In this document: positions 53,899 to 62,692 of the stretch, piece by piece
Layout of the letters: each line of letters starts with the position of its first letter
Numbering within the stretch: position 1 is the first letter of the stretch
Source of the DNA: JAXMAF01 sp046350555
Lineage (GTDB): Bacteria > Planctomycetota > Phycisphaerae > Phycisphaerales > SM1A02
Assembly: GCA_046350555.1 (NCBI GenBank)
Contig: JAXMAF010000008.1
Location: forward strand, 62,001-126,000
Direction: 5' to 3'
DNA length: 64,000 bases
Notes under the pieces: generated by a model
Database searches by the model: none
What the model was told of the DNA's origin: nothing
What the model saw: the letters and a program-made list of their open reading frames with translations, nothing else
Translations under genes and position numbers: made by a program

Positions 53899-54408
53899 AT
53901 GCACCCCGCCCGCGCCGTGCAGCTCCTCTGCCTCGACGTCGACGGCGTCCTCACCGACGGTGGCATCGCCATCGACGATCACGGCGTCGAGACGAAGCGG
54001 TTCCATGTGCGCGACGGCGCCGGGCTGCGGATCTGGAGGCGCCTCGGCTACGAGGTCGCGGTGATCACCGGCCGGCGCGGCGGCGTCGTGCGCCACCGCA
54101 TGGGTGAGCTGGGGATCCGGCACATCGTGCAGGGAACCGGGAACAAGGCGGAGGCGTTCGGCGAGCTGCTCGGGCAGCTCGAGCTCAAGGCGTCGCAGGC
54201 GGCGATGCTCGGCGACGACCTTCCGGACCTTCCGGCGCTCCGCCTCTGCGGCTACCCGATGGCGGTGGCGGACGCGGTGCCCGAGGTGAAGGCCATCGCC
54301 GAATTCACGACCGCGGCGCGCGGTGGCGACGGCGCGGTGCGCGAGGCGATCGAGCACCTGCTCAAGGAGCAGGACCGCTGGGACGCGGCGCTCGCGCTCT
54401 TCAGGTAG
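53899..54408 (+). CDS. kdsC: 3-deoxy-D-manno-octulosonate 8-phosphate phosphatase (KdsC-like HAD)
   Basis: A 169-residue cap-less HAD phosphatase. Motif I is LLCLDVDGVLTDGGI (two Asp), followed by RFHVRDGAGLRIWRRLGYEV, motif II AVITGRRGGVVRHRM, then VQGTGNKAEAF and motif IV AAMLGDDLPDLPALRLCGYP. It removes phosphate from Kdo-8-P for the LPS core. Seven bp after the pntAA-like gene and 24 bp before an LptC-like gene: the kdsC-lptC neighbourhood is conserved in Gram-negative bacteria, which supports both calls. Confidence 0.9.
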   Translation: MHPARAVQLLCLDVDGVLTDGGIAIDDHGVETKRFHVRDGAGLRIWRRLGYEVAVITGRRGGVVRHRMGELGIRHIVQGTGNKAEAFGELLGQLELKASQAAMLGDDLPDLPALRLCGYPMAVADAVPEVKAIAEFTTAARGGDGAVREAIEHLLKEQDRWDAALALFR

Positions 54409-54432
54409 CGCTATCCTGCCGCCAAGGCTGCA

Positions 54433-57400
54433 ATGACCTCGAACACGATCCGTCGAATGGCGTCATGGCTTGGCGCCCTGCTGGTCATCGCCGTCGTCGC
54501 GCTGCTCGTGGCCCGCGGCGTGATGAACCCCGGCGGACCGTCGCGCACCTCGCGCATCGCCGGCGCTGTCGACCTTGCCGCGCCCTCCGCGATGCGGCCG
54601 GGCGAACAGGATTCGGCCGGCGCGGGGATCGATCCGGAGTCGGGCGTCCGCCTCGAGGCCGGCGCGTGGGTCGAGGTGGCCGATCCGAAGACGGGTCGCC
54701 TGGCGCAGCGATACAGCGCCGATCGCGTCGATCCACTGCCGGAACGCTGGGTGCACATGGAGCAGCCGCGGGCGTCGTTTCATTTCGGACGCGGCGAGGA
54801 AGGCGGCCCCGGCGGCGACGACACGCGCATCGTGACCCTGCGCGGCACCGAGGCGACGGCGCACGTTCCGCGCCGGGCGCTGGAGTCGGGCCGGATCCAA
54901 GGCGATGTCGTGGTGCAGCTCTTTCGACTGGCCGATGCTCGGGGCGCATCGACCGGCGGCAACGGCGGAGCACCGCCACGGATCGACCCCGCGACCGACG
55001 TTCCAGCCCTCGAGGTGCACACCCAGGAGGCCGAGTTCGACGGTCCGCTCGGACGGTTGCGCTGCGACGGCGACGTCGACGTCTCCACGCCGGCGCTGCG
55101 CTTCAAGGGGCGCGGCCTCACGATGGCGCTGGACGCGACCGGCCGGACGGCCGAGCGCATCGTGGTCGAGACGCCGGTCGAGCCGATCCGGATCGATCTG
55201 GTCGCGGCGGCGGCCGGGCAGCGCGGCGATGCCGGGACACCGCGCTCGGGCCCGACCGCGGCGATGGCACCCGCCACGACGCCAACGGCTGGCGCCGCAT
55301 CAACGGCCGCGACGCCAGTCGCCGCGGCCATCCCGACGACCGCGCCGACACCGACCGCGTTCGCGCCGACATCGTCGGCGCCGACCTCCGCCGCGGGTGC
55401 GGCATCGCCGGCGCCACGATCGATCGCTGCAACCCCCGCGCGAGCGACGGCGCCTCCGGCGTCGACCTCCGCTCCGGCGACGGCGCCAGCGTCGTCCGTC
55501 TCACCTGCGCCGACCCCGGACGCCGGTGCGTCGGTCCGCTTCTACCGGCTCACCCTTCACGACAACGTCCACATCGAGCGCATCCACGATGGGCAGCACA
55601 GCACCATCGAGGGCGACACGCTCTCGATCGTCTTCTCCATGGAGGGCGGCGGGCTGCGAAACACGGTGGCTTCGCTCTTCGACGCGCGCTCCGAGACCTT
55701 GCTCGCTCGCGGCGGCGCCGACGCGTGCTCGCCCGTCACGTGTGCTGGGATGGCGCCCTCGGCGCATCCGGATGGCGAGTTCGGTCCTCTTCCCCTGCGC
55801 GTCGCGGCGCTCGTCCTCGGCTCGTTGAGCGAGGGCGCCGGTCCGACCGCCACGAATGACGAGCTGGTCATCACTTACACCGGTCGACTGGTCATGACGC
55901 CGACGACCGAGCCGGGCGACATCCTCGCCTCGCGCGACGACACGCGCATCGAGATCACCGGGACGCCCGTCGCGATGAACGACCCGATGAAGGAGCTCGA
56001 GGCGCGCTGCGCGCTCGTCCGCTACGACAGCAACGGGCGGCGTCTCGAGCTCGTCGGCGACGGCTCGCATGCGCTGGAGATCGACACACCGCGGGCCGCC
56101 TTGCGCGGAGAGCGCCTGTGGCTCGTCCGCGCCAGCGGCGTCGGTCGCCTCGAAGGCGCCGGAAGCATGCGCCTCGACCAGCGCCCGACCGCCGCCATCG
56201 ACGTCGACTCGGCCGCGGTCGCCATCGGTGGCACGGCCGACGACGAGGTCGTCGCGTCGATCGTGGCGTCGATCCTGGCCCAGTCGGGGAAGGGCTCCGG
56301 TGATCGTGCCAGGGCCAACGGCAAGGCGGGCGACGCGGCGCGTCCGGAGCTTCCGCTGGAGATCACCTGGCAGGAGGGCGTCGATCTCGCCTTCGATCCG
56401 AGCCCCGACGGAGGCGAGGGGGGCTCGCTGCGCGAGGCGAGGTTCGCGGGCGCCGTGCGCGTCGGAGGCGAGGACTTCGCCATGCGCTCGGATCGACTGC
56501 GCGTTGGATTCGCGGTGGTCGACTCGGGCGCCGCAGCCGGCCCGGCGCCGGCTTCGGTGCCGGCGGCTGCGCCTGGAACTCCCGGCGCAGGCGATCCGCC
56601 AGCGCAGGGGGCGAACGAGGCGAATGCGACCGGTCACGACGCCGGCGCGCCGGCGGCCAAGGGCGGCGCGGCGCGCAAGGAGGAGCGAGCGATCCGCGAG
56701 ATCGAGGCCGAGGGCGCCGTGCACGTCGAGCGCCTCGGCGAGCGGGGCGAGATGGATGCATCGACGATGCTGCTGACGATGGGACGCGCCGAAGGCAAGA
56801 GCGTTCCCGAGAAGCTCGTCGCCAACGGCGCCGTCGCGGCCCGCGACGCGGCGCGCACCATTCGCTCCGAGGCGCTTGCGGTGACGTTTCGTCCAAGGAG
56901 CAAGCCTGCGGACCCCGGCGCTGCGCCGGCGAGGAGCGCGCCGCGCGGCACCGTCGCCGACAAGCTCGGCAACGTGGAGATCGGCACCGTGGTCGCCGAG
57001 CGCGACGTGCGCGTGCAGCTCGAGGACGGCGCGCGCGTGTACGCCGATCGGCTTGACGGCGACTCGCTGGCCGGATCGCTCGCCCTGGCCGGCCAGGACA
57101 TCATGATCGTGCGCGATGCGGTGGTGGTCGACCGGCTCAGGGATGTGCGCTTCGACGACGCGACGAGGACCGTGCACGCGCCCGGTCCCGGCCGCTTCCG
57201 CGCCTTCGAGAAGCCCGTCGCGCTGCCACCCCTCGACCAGGCGGCGCGGCCCTCGATTCCCGAGACCGCGCCGCTCCAGGCGACGTGGACCGATGCGCTC
57301 CGCTACGACGACCGGGCGAATGGCGGCGCGGGCGAGATCCATCTCGCGGGCACGGTGGACGTCCGGAGTTCGCCCGACGCCGGCGAAGTGGACACGTTGA

Positions 57401-58233
57401 GTTCCAACGAACTTCGTCTCGGATTGAAGTCGAAGGAGGCGGCCGCCAGCCGCGCCGCCGATGCCGCGCGCCCGGCGGCGCCGTCCGCGTCTCCCGCGGC
57501 GCCTGCCAACGTTCCGGCGAAGGCGATCGCGACGATGACCGCGACCGGCGACGCGCAGCTCGAGTCGAAGCGCTGGCCGGAAGGCCTGCGCGACACCTTG
57601 CCGGAGAAGCTCTTCCGGGTGCGCGGCGAGTCGGTGCGCTATGACCTCGCGACCCGCGAGGCGTCGGTCGATGGCGCCGGACAGCTTCTCCTGCACGACG
57701 TGTCGCCGCCCAAGACCGCCGGCGAGTCGAAGACGAGCTTCGGTTCGCGGGGCACGTCGACCTTCTCGTGGAAGGGTCGCATGGAGATGCGGCGCGAGAG
57801 CGACGAGCGATACACGATCGTGCTGGTCGACGGCGTCGAGATCGTCTACGCGGGAACGCGCGCCGACGACGCCCTGACGCTCACCGCCGATCGACTCGAG
57901 ATCACGCTGCGCCGCGCTCCGGCGCCGGGGGGCGCGGCGGAGGGCCAGCGCGGCGGTGGCTTCGCGGGCATCGACCTCGGCGGTGGCGGCGAGATCCTGC
58001 GGGTCCGCGCGGTCGGACGCGTCTTCATCCGCTCGCCCGAACAGGACGTCGACACGCACGAGTTCGACTACAACCCCTCGACGGGAATCGCCATGCTGCG
58101 CGGCAACACGCAGCGGCAGGTGCATGTGGTGGTGAAGGGATCGCCGCAGCCGCTGCGCGCGGAGTCCATGCGCTGGGACATGCGCGAGGGCCGCGTCCTG
58201 ATCGAGCGCGCCGGCGGAACCGTCGGCAAGTAG
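54433..58233 (+). CDS. Giant LptC/LptA (OstA)-like LPS-transport protein
   Basis: A 1,266-residue protein with a single N-terminal membrane anchor (MASWLGALLVIAVVALLVAR), as in LptC. The rest is beta-rich OstA-like sequence in repeated blocks (LTLHDNVHIERIHDGQHSTI, GDTLSIVFSMEGGG, ARTIRSEALAVTFRPRSK, RFRAFEKPVALPPLDQAA, ELRLGLKSKEA, LTADRLEITLRRAPAPGG), separated by Ala/Pro/Thr-rich linkers around 265-360, 690-740 and 970-1010. A typical LptC has about 190 residues and LptA about 180, so this looks like several OstA units joined on one anchor, perhaps making part of the periplasmic bridge. The position right after kdsC supports the role. Domain borders are by eye. Confidence 0.65.
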   Translation: MTSNTIRRMASWLGALLVIAVVALLVARGVMNPGGPSRTSRIAGAVDLAAPSAMRPGEQDSAGAGIDPESGVRLEAGAWVEVADPKTGRLAQRYSADRVDPLPERWVHMEQPRASFHFGRGEEGGPGGDDTRIVTLRGTEATAHVPRRALESGRIQGDVVVQLFRLADARGASTGGNGGAPPRIDPATDVPALEVHTQEAEFDGPLGRLRCDGDVDVSTPALRFKGRGLTMALDATGRTAERIVVETPVEPIRIDLVAAAAGQRGDAGTPRSGPTAAMAPATTPTAGAASTAATPVAAAIPTTAPTPTAFAPTSSAPTSAAGAASPAPRSIAATPARATAPPASTSAPATAPASSVSPAPTPDAGASVRFYRLTLHDNVHIERIHDGQHSTIEGDTLSIVFSMEGGGLRNTVASLFDARSETLLARGGADACSPVTCAGMAPSAHPDGEFGPLPLRVAALVLGSLSEGAGPTATNDELVITYTGRLVMTPTTEPGDILASRDDTRIEITGTPVAMNDPMKELEARCALVRYDSNGRRLELVGDGSHALEIDTPRAALRGERLWLVRASGVGRLEGAGSMRLDQRPTAAIDVDSAAVAIGGTADDEVVASIVASILAQSGKGSGDRARANGKAGDAARPELPLEITWQEGVDLAFDPSPDGGEGGSLREARFAGAVRVGGEDFAMRSDRLRVGFAVVDSGAAAGPAPASVPAAAPGTPGAGDPPAQGANEANATGHDAGAPAAKGGAARKEERAIREIEAEGAVHVERLGERGEMDASTMLLTMGRAEGKSVPEKLVANGAVAARDAARTIRSEALAVTFRPRSKPADPGAAPARSAPRGTVADKLGNVEIGTVVAERDVRVQLEDGARVYADRLDGDSLAGSLALAGQDIMIVRDAVVVDRLRDVRFDDATRTVHAPGPGRFRAFEKPVALPPLDQAARPSIPETAPLQATWTDALRYDDRANGGAGEIHLAGTVDVRSSPDAGEVDTLSSNELRLGLKSKEAAASRAADAARPAAPSASPAAPANVPAKAIATMTATGDAQLESKRWPEGLRDTLPEKLFRVRGESVRYDLATREASVDGAGQLLLHDVSPPKTAGESKTSFGSRGTSTFSWKGRMEMRRESDERYTIVLVDGVEIVYAGTRADDALTLTADRLEITLRRAPAPGGAAEGQRGGGFAGIDLGGGGEILRVRAVGRVFIRSPEQDVDTHEFDYNPSTGIAMLRGNTQRQVHVVVKGSPQPLRAESMRWDMREGRVLIERAGGTVGK

Positions 58234-58280
58234 CATTCGCGGGCCGTTGGGCGAGGCGCGAGAATCAACTGCGACGGAGC

Positions 58281-58300
58281 ATCAACTGGGACACGCGTAT
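58281..58300. repeat. Dispersed motif ATCAACYGGGRCRCGYRT, copy at 58.3 kb
   Basis: ATCAACTGGGACACGCGTAT abuts the dioxygenase stop codon. Related copies are ATCAACCGGGGCGCGCAT at 29776-29793 (abutting the transglutaminase-like stop) and ATCAACCGGGACGCGCAT at 62677-62694 (ending in the start of the second desaturase). Each copy is preceded by a GGCGCGA-like stretch. Confidence 0.5.
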
Positions 58301-59082
58301 CACAGCGCCCCGCGGATCGACCACAGATCCGGGAAGAGCGATCGGAAGAGCGTGGAGATGAGGTACTCGACTCCCGGCGAGCCGCCCGTTCCCTGCTTGC
58401 GGCCGATCGTCCGCTCGACCATCTTGACGTGGCGGTAGCGCCATTCCTGGATGCCCTCGTCGAGGTCCACGAGGAGCTCGCAGATCTGTCGCGGCGCCGG
58501 ATGGTTGCGGTAGATGTCGATGAGGATCGGTTCGAGGGCCGGACAGGGCGAGGTCGGCGCCTCGGGGTCGCCGGGGAACGCCTCGGGTGGCACCGCGAAG
58601 CCCGCCGCGGCGAGATAGCGGAGGAAGCCGTCCCAGATCGTCGGTTCGCGCAGGCGCCGTTCGAGCGTCACCCGCTCCGGCGTGCCGGCGGGGTAGTTCG
58701 CCAGCGGGCCGCGGCGCTTGCCGCCAAGCAGGAACTCGAACTCGCGGAACTGCGCCGACTGGAAGCCGCTCGAGCTCTCCAGCCGGGCGCGGAACGAGAG
58801 GAACGAGGTCGGGGTCATCGTCTCCAGCACGTCGATCTGCGCGACCATCGTCTTGAGGATGGTGAGCATGCGGCGCAGCGTCGAGGCCGCGCTCACCGGG
58901 TCGTTCGCCGCCAGGCGATCCCGCAACCGCGACCCTTCATGCAACTGCTGCTTGAACCAGAGCTCGTACACCTGATGAATCACGATGAAGAGCGTCTCGT
59001 CGTGCTCGGGGCCGTCGGAGAGCGGCTGCTGGAGCGCGAGAAGCTCGTGGATCTTCAGGTAGCTGGCGTAGGTGAGCGGCAC
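58300..59082 (-). CDS. kynA: Tryptophan 2,3-dioxygenase
   Basis: Heme enzyme opening the indole ring of tryptophan to N-formylkynurenine, the first step of kynurenine metabolism. A 260-residue all-helical protein with ETLFIVIHQVYELWFKQQLH (the distal His region; family consensus IHQxxELW), RMLTILKTMVAQIDVLETMT, PTSFLSFRARLESSSGFQSA and QFREFEFLLGGK, then the C-terminal IQEWRYRHVKMVERTIGRKQ, GTGGSPGVEYL with the proximal His and substrate loop. GTG start, with TACGAT 6 nt upstream. No other kynurenine gene is in the window. Confidence 0.92.
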   Translation of the reverse strand: MPLTYASYLKIHELLALQQPLSDGPEHDETLFIVIHQVYELWFKQQLHEGSRLRDRLAANDPVSAASTLRRMLTILKTMVAQIDVLETMTPTSFLSFRARLESSSGFQSAQFREFEFLLGGKRRGPLANYPAGTPERVTLERRLREPTIWDGFLRYLAAAGFAVPPEAFPGDPEAPTSPCPALEPILIDIYRNHPAPRQICELLVDLDEGIQEWRYRHVKMVERTIGRKQGTGGSPGVEYLISTLFRSLFPDLWSIRGAL

Positions 59083-59088
59083 GGGCGG

Positions 59089-59094
59089 ATCGTA
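59089..59094 (-). promoter_or_regulatory. Candidate leaderless -10 box (TACGAT) of the dioxygenase
   Basis: TACGAT on the minus strand with 6 nt (CCGCCC) before the GTG at 59082, which itself has no Shine-Dalgarno sequence. Confidence 0.45.
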
Positions 59095-59187
59095 CCCAAA
59101 CGGGACCTCCGCTTCGGCACGTGGCGAAGATCGCGCGGACGCCCCTCGGCATCGCGGCCTCTCGCGTCGAAGGCGCCGCGCCGTGGA

Positions 59188-60798
59188 TCAGGCGGCGAAG
59201 CGATCGTCCGCGGGGACGGCGGCGCCGGTGGCGCCAACCTCGTCGCAGAGGAGCCGCGCGGTGATCTGCGACGAGAGGAAGATGACCGGCAGCCCGGATC
59301 CCGGATGGGTGCCGCCGCCGACGAGCCACACGCCGTCGAGACCCGGAAGCCGATGCTGCGGTCGTCGATGGAGCATCTGCGAGAGGGAGTGAGACAGGTT
59401 GAACGTGGCGCCGTGATTGATGTTCATCGCCCGCCAGTCGTCCGGCGTGAACGTCGTCTCGCTCACAACGCGTTCCGCAAGATCGCGCAGGCCGAGCACG
59501 CGGGCCATCTGTCCGTAGGCGTCGCGTCGGAGTCGATCGCGGGCGGAGCGCCAGTCGATCGGCGCCTTGGTGTTGGGCGTGGGAACCAGCACGTACAGCG
59601 AGGAACAGCCGGGCGGCGCCAGCGACCCATCCAGCCGTGACGGGTTGCATACGTAGAAGGACGGATCGTCGCCGAGGCGCCCCTCGCCGATGTCCGCGAG
59701 ATTCGATCGGTACGACGCCGACGTGTAGATCGTGTGGTGCGGAAGGTCGATCTCGCCGCGCACGCCCAGGTACATCATGAAGGTGCTGCACGAGTAGTCG
59801 CGGGCATCGATGGCGGCGTCGGTGGCGCGGCCGCGGAGCGACTCGGGAATGAGCGTCTTCATCGCCCACGTCGCATCGGCGTTGATCACGACGTGGTCGT
59901 GGTCGCGCCACGCGCCGTCCGCGCAGACGCCGGTGACGCGCCGCCCGGCGAAGCGCAGGGCCGTGACCGGTTCACCGCAGCGGATGTCGACGCCGAGCTC
60001 CTCCGCGACCCCCGCCATGGCGCGCATGAGCGCATGGCAGCCGCCGATCGGATGCCAGATGCCGTACTCGTACTCGATGAAGGGGAGGATCGAGAAGAGC
60101 GACGGGCATTCGAAGGGGCTCATGCCCAGGTACTTGCTCTGGAAGCTCATCGCGAGGCGGACCGAATCGTCGCGGAAGTAGCCGCCCAGGTGGTCGTGCA
60201 GCGATTGCCACGGCTTGAGCCAGGGGCCGACCCGGAGCGCGTCGGCCGTCGCCAGGTCGAGCATGCTGCGCATCGGGCTGCGCAGGATCGGCGTCATCAG
60301 CCGCAGCTTGGTGCGGTTGTCGCGCATGAAGCGACGGAACCCATCGCCATCGCCGCGTCGCACGCGCTCGAGCTGCGCCGCCATGCGATCGATGTCCTGC
60401 ACGGCATCGATCGTGATCGGGCTCGCGGCGTTCGGCGTGGCGTCGCGTCCATCGACGGGCGCCCCCGACCGATCGAGTTCGATCGTCCCGGCGCTGCGCG
60501 GCTCGCGCATCGGCTGGCCGACGAGGAGTCGGTACATCGGATCGAGACGCCGCAGCTCGACCAGGTCCCCCAATCGCCGTCCCGCGGCGGCGAGGATCTC
60601 GTCGAGCACGTATGGCATCATGAAGAACGTGGGGCCGCGATCGAACCGAAAGCCGTCTCGGACGAGCTGGCCGCTGCGGCCGCCGACCTGGTCGCAGGCC
60701 TCGTAGATCGTCACGCGAAGTCCGCTCGAGGCGAGCAGGATGGCCGCCGCAAGACCTCCGGGTCCGGCGCCGACGATGGCAATGGAAGGAGTGGACAT
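59188..60798 (-). CDS. Phytoene desaturase-family protein (CrtI/CrtN/CrtP-like)
   Basis: A 536-residue FAD-dependent carotenoid desaturase or oxidase. The N-terminal dinucleotide site is IAIVGAGPGGLAAAILLASS, with YEACDQVGGRSGQLVRDGFR and FDRGPTFFMMPYVLDEIL; the C-terminal part has the family FAD signature LPGLDGVWLVGGGTHPGSGL and PVIFLSSQITARLL. Middle motifs include ATWAMKTLIPESL and PNTKAPIDWRSARD. It is divergent from the aldehyde dehydrogenase at 61 kb, with a second desaturase beyond. In C30 pathways CrtN desaturates and CrtP oxidises terminal methyls; which one this is cannot be told by eye. Start at 60798 (MSTPSIAIVG); 60813 is an alternative. Confidence 0.85.
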   Translation of the reverse strand: MSTPSIAIVGAGPGGLAAAILLASSGLRVTIYEACDQVGGRSGQLVRDGFRFDRGPTFFMMPYVLDEILAAAGRRLGDLVELRRLDPMYRLLVGQPMREPRSAGTIELDRSGAPVDGRDATPNAASPITIDAVQDIDRMAAQLERVRRGDGDGFRRFMRDNRTKLRLMTPILRSPMRSMLDLATADALRVGPWLKPWQSLHDHLGGYFRDDSVRLAMSFQSKYLGMSPFECPSLFSILPFIEYEYGIWHPIGGCHALMRAMAGVAEELGVDIRCGEPVTALRFAGRRVTGVCADGAWRDHDHVVINADATWAMKTLIPESLRGRATDAAIDARDYSCSTFMMYLGVRGEIDLPHHTIYTSASYRSNLADIGEGRLGDDPSFYVCNPSRLDGSLAPPGCSSLYVLVPTPNTKAPIDWRSARDRLRRDAYGQMARVLGLRDLAERVVSETTFTPDDWRAMNINHGATFNLSHSLSQMLHRRPQHRLPGLDGVWLVGGGTHPGSGLPVIFLSSQITARLLCDEVGATGAAVPADDRFAA

Positions 60799-61110
60799 CG
60801 AATGGGCTCGCATGCAAGGTGGCGCGCTTCGCCGCACTCGACCCTTCGCAGCCGCTGACGCTACCGATTCGCGCGCCATGCATCCACTATCATGACGCCA
60901 CCGAACTGAGGACGCCGCAAGGCGTTTCGCACGAGACGGCGAGCGGAAGGCGATGCGACGAGAGCGCCACGTGGCTGTCTCGGAGGCCCGGCCGCGTTGA
61001 CTGGCCGATCTCGTTCGACTGGCCGAGCCGAGCTGGCCGGTCAAGTCGGATCCGCGGCCGCAGCCGACGGGTTCATGCGCAGCGGGAGCGACGACGTGGG
61101 AACGACACGG
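60799..61110. other. Divergent region between desaturase and aldehyde dehydrogenase genes
   Basis: No gene is supported. It contains GACTGGCCGA at 60999-61008 and again at 61017-61026 (18-bp period), and a related GCTGGCCGG at 61032-61040, which could be regulator sites. TTGACT overlaps the first copy and might be a -35 box. Confidence 0.35.
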
Positions 61111-62583
61111 ATGATTGACCTCCTGGGCCGAGCGTCGACGACTGCGGAGATGGATGGTTCGCGCGCATCGGGCCACCTGGCTGGAACGCCGGCGCCCATC
61201 TCGATCGAGGAACGGCGGGGCTGGATCCGCCGATTCGGAGGGCTGATCGAGGGGCGCACCGACGAGTTCGTCCATCTCATCGTCGATGAGATCGGAAAGC
61301 CGGCGCACGAGGCGCTCACCTCCGACGTGCTGACCCTTCTGTCCGCGTGCCGCTGGCACGAACGTCGGCTGGCGACGCTCCTCGCGCCGCAACGGTTGCG
61401 CGGCGGGCCGATTTGGATGCCCGGGCAGCGGCACTTCCAGCACCGAGCGCCGCTGGGGCGCGTCGCCATCATCGCCACCTGGAACTACCCCGTGCAGTTG
61501 CTTGGAGTCCAGCTCGTCCAGGCCATCGCGGGTGGAAACGACGTCGTCGTGAAGCCCTCCGAACGAGCGCCGCGGACCCAGCGGCTGCTGCTCGAGACGG
61601 CTCGCGAGGCGGGCCTTTCGGCGCGACGCCTCTCGTGGGTCGATCCGACGCGCGAGGCGGGGCAGGCGCTGTTGCTCACCGAGCGATTCGACCACATCGT
61701 CTTCACCGGATCGACCGGCGTGGGGCGGGCGGTGGCCGAACTGGCCGCGCAGACGCTGACACCGACGACGCTGGAGCTGGCGGGTCGCGACTCGGCGCTG
61801 GTGCTGGCCGATGCCGACCTGCCGCGCGCCGCGGCGCGGATCTGGCAGGCGGTCACGATGAACGCGGGGCAGACGTGCATGGCGCCGCGGCGCGTCCTCG
61901 TCGAGGCCGAGGCGTGGGGCGGGTTTCTCGCGGCGCTGGCGCCATTGGCGGCAGCGGCCCGGCCGGTGTCGCTCATCGACGCCCAATCGGCCGAAACCTG
62001 CTACGCGCTGGCGCGTCATGCCGTGGCGGCCGGTGGTCGGAGCGCCAGCGCCATCATGGAGCCGCCTCGTGGACGTGAGCTTCGACCGCTGGCGATCGTC
62101 GACTGTCCGAAGGATGCCGAGCTTGTCGAGGGGCGCCATTTCGGTCCGGTCGTGGCCATCGTCCGGGTCCGGGACATGGTCGAGGCTCTTCAGGTGCATC
62201 ATCGCGCCGGGCAGCATCTGGCGGCGAGCGTCTACACGCGAAGTCGCAGGCGGGCAGGCGAGCTGCGCGACGTGCTCGGCGTCTCGTTCGTCACGATCAA
62301 CGACTCGGTCCTTCCAACAGTGCACCCCGCCGCCTCGATCGGCGGGCGGGGCGAGAGCGGCTGGGGCGTCAGTCGCGGGCACGAGGGTCTGCTCGCGATG
62401 ACGCGCCCGGTCGTCGTCTCGACGTCGGGATCGCGACTGCGCGTCTCGACCGAGCCGCCGACCGCCGCGGCGATGCGTGGGCTGCGCACCCTGTCGCGGT
62501 GGCTGTACGGAACACCGACGAACCGTCCTCCGCGCGCCGACGACGAGCGACGGACGGCCGACGATCGACGCGGCGGGCCGTGA
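61111..62583 (+). CDS. Aldehyde dehydrogenase (probable carotenoid-aldehyde dehydrogenase)
   Basis: A 490-residue NAD(P)-dependent aldehyde dehydrogenase. Landmarks are VAIIATWNYPVQLLGVQLVQ, AIAGGNDVVVKPSERAP, HIVFTGSTGVGRAVAELAA, the Glu motif LELAGRDSALV (family LELGGKxP) and the catalytic Cys in VTMNAGQTCMAPRRVL. The C-terminal SIGGRGESGWGVSRGHEGLL is typical of class-3-like ALDHs that act on hydrophobic aldehydes. Because it is flanked by two carotenoid desaturase-like genes, it probably oxidises a carotenoid terminal aldehyde to an acid, as AldH/CrtNc does in C30 pathways. Start uncertain: 61111 (after GGGAACG) or 61075. Confidence 0.85.
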   Translation: MIDLLGRASTTAEMDGSRASGHLAGTPAPISIEERRGWIRRFGGLIEGRTDEFVHLIVDEIGKPAHEALTSDVLTLLSACRWHERRLATLLAPQRLRGGPIWMPGQRHFQHRAPLGRVAIIATWNYPVQLLGVQLVQAIAGGNDVVVKPSERAPRTQRLLLETAREAGLSARRLSWVDPTREAGQALLLTERFDHIVFTGSTGVGRAVAELAAQTLTPTTLELAGRDSALVLADADLPRAAARIWQAVTMNAGQTCMAPRRVLVEAEAWGGFLAALAPLAAAARPVSLIDAQSAETCYALARHAVAAGGRSASAIMEPPRGRELRPLAIVDCPKDAELVEGRHFGPVVAIVRVRDMVEALQVHHRAGQHLAASVYTRSRRRAGELRDVLGVSFVTINDSVLPTVHPAASIGGRGESGWGVSRGHEGLLAMTRPVVVSTSGSRLRVSTEPPTAAAMRGLRTLSRWLYGTPTNRPPRADDERRTADDRRGGP

Positions 62584-62692
62584 ACCCCGACTGATACTTT
62601 CACGAGAACCCCACGCGTTCGGCCACTTGCCCATAACGGCGCGTTGCGGCGGAACTTGGTTGGGTGGGGCGCGACAATCAACCGGGACGCGC

